64,000 bases of DNA, taken from NCBI RefSeq assembly GCF_003336755.1, contig NZ_QMDI01000002.1, positions 682,001 through 746,000 on the forward strand. The letters are read 5' to 3'. Below are positions 61,968-64,000 of the stretch, piece by piece. The notes under the pieces were generated by a model that ran no database searches, was not told where the DNA came from, and saw nothing but the letters and a program-made list of their open reading frames with translations. The translations under genes were made by a program, and so were the position numbers. Each line of letters begins with the position of its first letter. Position 1 is the first letter of the stretch. This stretch comes from Elioraea thermophila (ex Habib et al. 2022). GTDB lineage: Bacteria; Pseudomonadota; Alphaproteobacteria; Acetobacterales; Acetobacteraceae.

Positions 61968-62636
61968 ATGACCACCGCCACCTTCTCCGGCACGCGCGAT
62001 CTCGGCCTGGCGCGGCGCCGCACGATGACCGATCGCGTGCTCAAGGTCCTGTGCACGCTCGCCACCATGATCGGTGTGGCTTTCCTTGCCTGGATCCCGG
62101 CCACGCTGTTCTGGAAAGGCTTCGCCGGGCTCAACGTTTAGGTGTTCACCGAGATCGCGGGCGCGCCCGATCAGCCGGGCGGGCTCCTCAACGCCATCGT
62201 CGGCACGCTGATCCAGACCGCGATCGGCACCGCCCTTGGCACACCGATCGGCATCATGGTGGGAACGTACCTCGCGGAGACTGCCCGCGGCACGTTTCTT
62301 GGCAATGCAGTGCGGTTCGTGTCCGAGATCCTGCTCTCCGCACCGTCGATCCTGATCGGTCTGTTCGTCTATACGCTGATCGTGGTGAACACCGGCGGTT
62401 TCTCCGCCTGGGCCGGCGCGATCGCGCTCGCGATCATCGTCATCGCCATCGTCGTGCGCACCACGGAGGACATGCTGCGACCGATCCCCGAAACGTTGCG
62501 CGAAGCCGCGATCAGGCTCGGTGCACCGAAGTGGAGGATGATCACCTTCGGCTGCTATCGCGCCGCGCGCGAAGGCATCGTCACCGGCATCCTGCTCGCC
62601 ATCGCGCGCGCCTTCCTGCGTGGCGTTCGCGTCTGA
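61968..62636 (+). pseudogene. pstA: pstA, disrupted and truncated phosphate permease gene
   Basis: Second Pst permease. From ATG 61968 the first helix is read (LATMIGVAFLAWIPATLFWKGFAGLNV) and stops at TAG 62139-62141. Homology resumes at once in frame ([26 protein letters not shown]...YLAETARG...[17 protein letters not shown]...[16 protein letters not shown]). After LLAIAR the expected ISGETAPLLFT segment and the last helices are absent, replaced by a few codons and TGA at 62634-62636. So it has a nonsense codon and a 3' deletion. Confidence 0.88.
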
Positions 62637-62686
62637 AGCGGCCAGCGACGGCACGACAGATGGAGATACGGCAAGGGAAGTGACCG

Positions 62687-63563
62687 ATGCAGCAGGCGAT
62701 GACGGGTGACGGGGGGGCGGCGGGAACGATGCTGCCGCAGGGGATCATCGGCGCGGAGGACACGGGCAGCTTCGGTGGCATGCAGGCGCGCTCGGCCGAG
62801 GAGCTGAACCGCCCGAAGATCGTCTGTGAGAACCTCGATTTCTACTGCGGCGAGAACAAGGGGCTGAAGAACATCAACATCACCTTCCCCGACAAGCAAG
62901 TGACGGGAATGATCGGACCCTCGGGCTGCGGCAAGTCGACCCTGCTCGGCGTGCTGAACCGCATGTACAGCCTTTACCCTGGCCAGCGCCCGATGGGGAG
63001 GGTGATGATGGACGGCATGAACCTGATCGACAACAAGGTCGATCTCAACGCCCTGCCCGCCAAGATCGGCATCATGTTCCAGAAGGCGACACCGTTCCCG
63101 ATGACCATCTACGAGAACATCGCCTTCGGCGTGCGCCTGCACGAGAAGTTGTCGAAGAAGGAAATGGACGAGCGCGTCGAGTCGTCGCTGTCGCGCGCCG
63201 CGTTGTGGAACGAGGTTAAGGATCGTCTCGACTCCAACGCCATGGGCCTGTCGGGCGGGCAGCAGCAGCGGCTCTGCATCGCGCGCACCATCGCCGTACG
63301 TCCGGAGGTGATCCTGTTCGACGAGCCGACCTCCGCGCTCGATCCGATCGGCACGGCGAAGATCGCGGAACGGATCGATGAGCTGAAAGCGCGACTTCAC
63401 CATCGTCATCGTCACCCACAACTTGCAGCAGGCGGCGCGCTGTGCGGACCAGGTCGCGTTCGTCTTCCTCGGTGAACTGATCGAATGCGCGCCAGCGGCC
63501 GAACCCTTCACCGCGCCGAAACACCACAAGACCCAGGAGTACACCACCGGCCACTTCGGCTGA
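62687..63563 (+). pseudogene. pstB: pstB, frameshifted phosphate ABC ATPase gene
   Basis: ATPase of the Pst importer. Walker [11 protein letters not shown]-loop [18 protein letters not shown], signature [16 protein letters not shown] and Walker [14 protein letters not shown] are all intact. After IDELKA an extra C at 63392 shifts the frame. The true continuation, [20 protein letters not shown]...KHHKTQEYTTGHFG, is found in the next frame and ends at 63561-63563. The product would lose the switch histidine region and C-terminus. No phoU gene follows. Confidence 0.88.
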
Positions 63564-63661
63564 TCGCGCGGCCGCGGCTGGGCTCTCTTCCACGGGCCAC
63601 GCGGGCAATCTCGCGCGGCCTCGCCCGCTGCGGTCTCGTTCCGAGAGCCGCCGCCCGCGTC

Positions 63662-64000
63662 TCAGGCGGCGACCGTCCGCTGCCGCTGCTCGCCGAGCCC
63701 CTTGATCCAGACCCGCATGTCTTGCCCTGGCCGCAGGTAGATCGGCGTCGGTTTCTTGCCCATGCCCACGCCAGGTGGCGTGCCGGTGGAAATGATGTCG
63801 CCCGGCATCAGGGTGATGAATTGCGAGACGTAGGACACGAGGGTGCGCACGCCGAAGATCATCGTCCTGGTCGAGCCGTGCTGCATCACTTGCCCATCAA
63901 CCTCGAGCCCCATCTCGAGATCCTGTGGGTCCGGGATCTCGTCCTTCGTCACCAGCCACGGCCCGACGGGGCCGAAGGTCTCGTGGCCCTTGCCCTTGTC
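63662..64000 (-). CDS. Fumarylacetoacetate hydrolase family protein, 3' part
   Basis: C-terminal 112 residues of an FAH-fold hydrolase; the gene starts beyond the window. GPWLVTKDEIPDPQDLEMGLEVDGQ, then SQFITLMPGDIISTGTPPGVGMGKKP, then LRPGQDMRVWIKGLGEQ are the C-terminal blocks of the 2-hydroxyhepta-2,4-diene-1,7-dioate isomerase / acylpyruvase / ureidoglycolate-lyase-like group. Substrate cannot be decided. It is convergent with the decayed pst operon. Confidence 0.93.
   Translation of the reverse strand, partial: DKGKGHETFGPVGPWLVTKDEIPDPQDLEMGLEVDGQVMQHGSTRTMIFGVRTLVSYVSQFITLMPGDIISTGTPPGVGMGKKPTPIYLRPGQDMRVWIKGLGEQRQRTVAA

Overview
The window is a very high G+C bacterial chromosome segment. 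Dense, mostly co-directional operons with ATGA/GTGA start-stop overlaps, frequent GTG starts, a ChpT-like phosphotransferase, a SUV3-type helicase next to an S4 protein, fdxA and carD, a bactofilin, a MmgR-type sRNA beside an N-formylglutamate amidohydrolase gene, and Zur/Pst gene styles all point to an alphaproteobacterium. Rhodospirillales/Acetobacteraceae (Roseomonas- or Elioraea-like) is my best guess from family resemblance; no marker gene in the window settles it.

Layout. 1-1132: end of gcvPB (glycine cleavage). 1398-7544 (minus): chemotaxis operon chpT-like, cheA (hybrid, with REC), cheW, cheY, cheB, cheR. 7829-11285: moaA, a nitrilase-family amidase, NAD kinase, a Rap1a-like exported protein and a glycine-zipper lipoprotein. 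11345-12232: 3-hydroxyisobutyrate dehydrogenase family. 12437-23625: one long operon that combines a molybdenum hydroxylase (FAD subunit plus fused FeS/Mo subunit), a 6-hydroxynicotinate-reductase-like iron-sulfur protein, a UPF0280/ApbE-like protein, a DUF1185 protein and a complete branched-chain-type ABC importer. It reads as uptake plus oxidative/reductive attack on an unknown, probably N-heterocyclic, compound.

23600-31074: MFS transporter, DUF1223 protein, SUV3-like helicase, S4 protein, FdxA, CarD with a histone-H1-like tail, and a phosphoesterase-fold protein that has lost its metal ligands. 31138-37668: BI-1 protein, YbbA/YbbP-type ABC pair with divergent tesA, thpR, lipoprotein, bactofilin. 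37890-40422: tRNA-Val(GAC), formylglutamate amidohydrolase, MmgR-like sRNA, a lytic transglycosylase behind a sigma-54-type promoter, and a small exported peptide. 40430-45680 (minus): nnrD, malonyl-CoA decarboxylase and an AceE-like E1. 45772-50327: SorA-like sulfite dehydrogenase with its cytochrome, DadA-like oxidase, ParA, CopD-like membrane protein, small cytochrome c. 50335-59766: EamA exporter, NUDIX, AlaX, sulfurtransferase, metC-like lyase, a Zur/hisI/COG0523 zinc-response block, SemiSWEET, GNAT plus nitrilase pair, lpxB.

59869-63563: a pstSCAB phosphate transporter operon in which all four genes carry nonsense, frameshift or deletion lesions, while I noticed none in the rest of the window. 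The window ends in the 3' part of a fumarylacetoacetate-hydrolase-family gene. I saw no CRISPR array, insertion sequence, prophage or rRNA.
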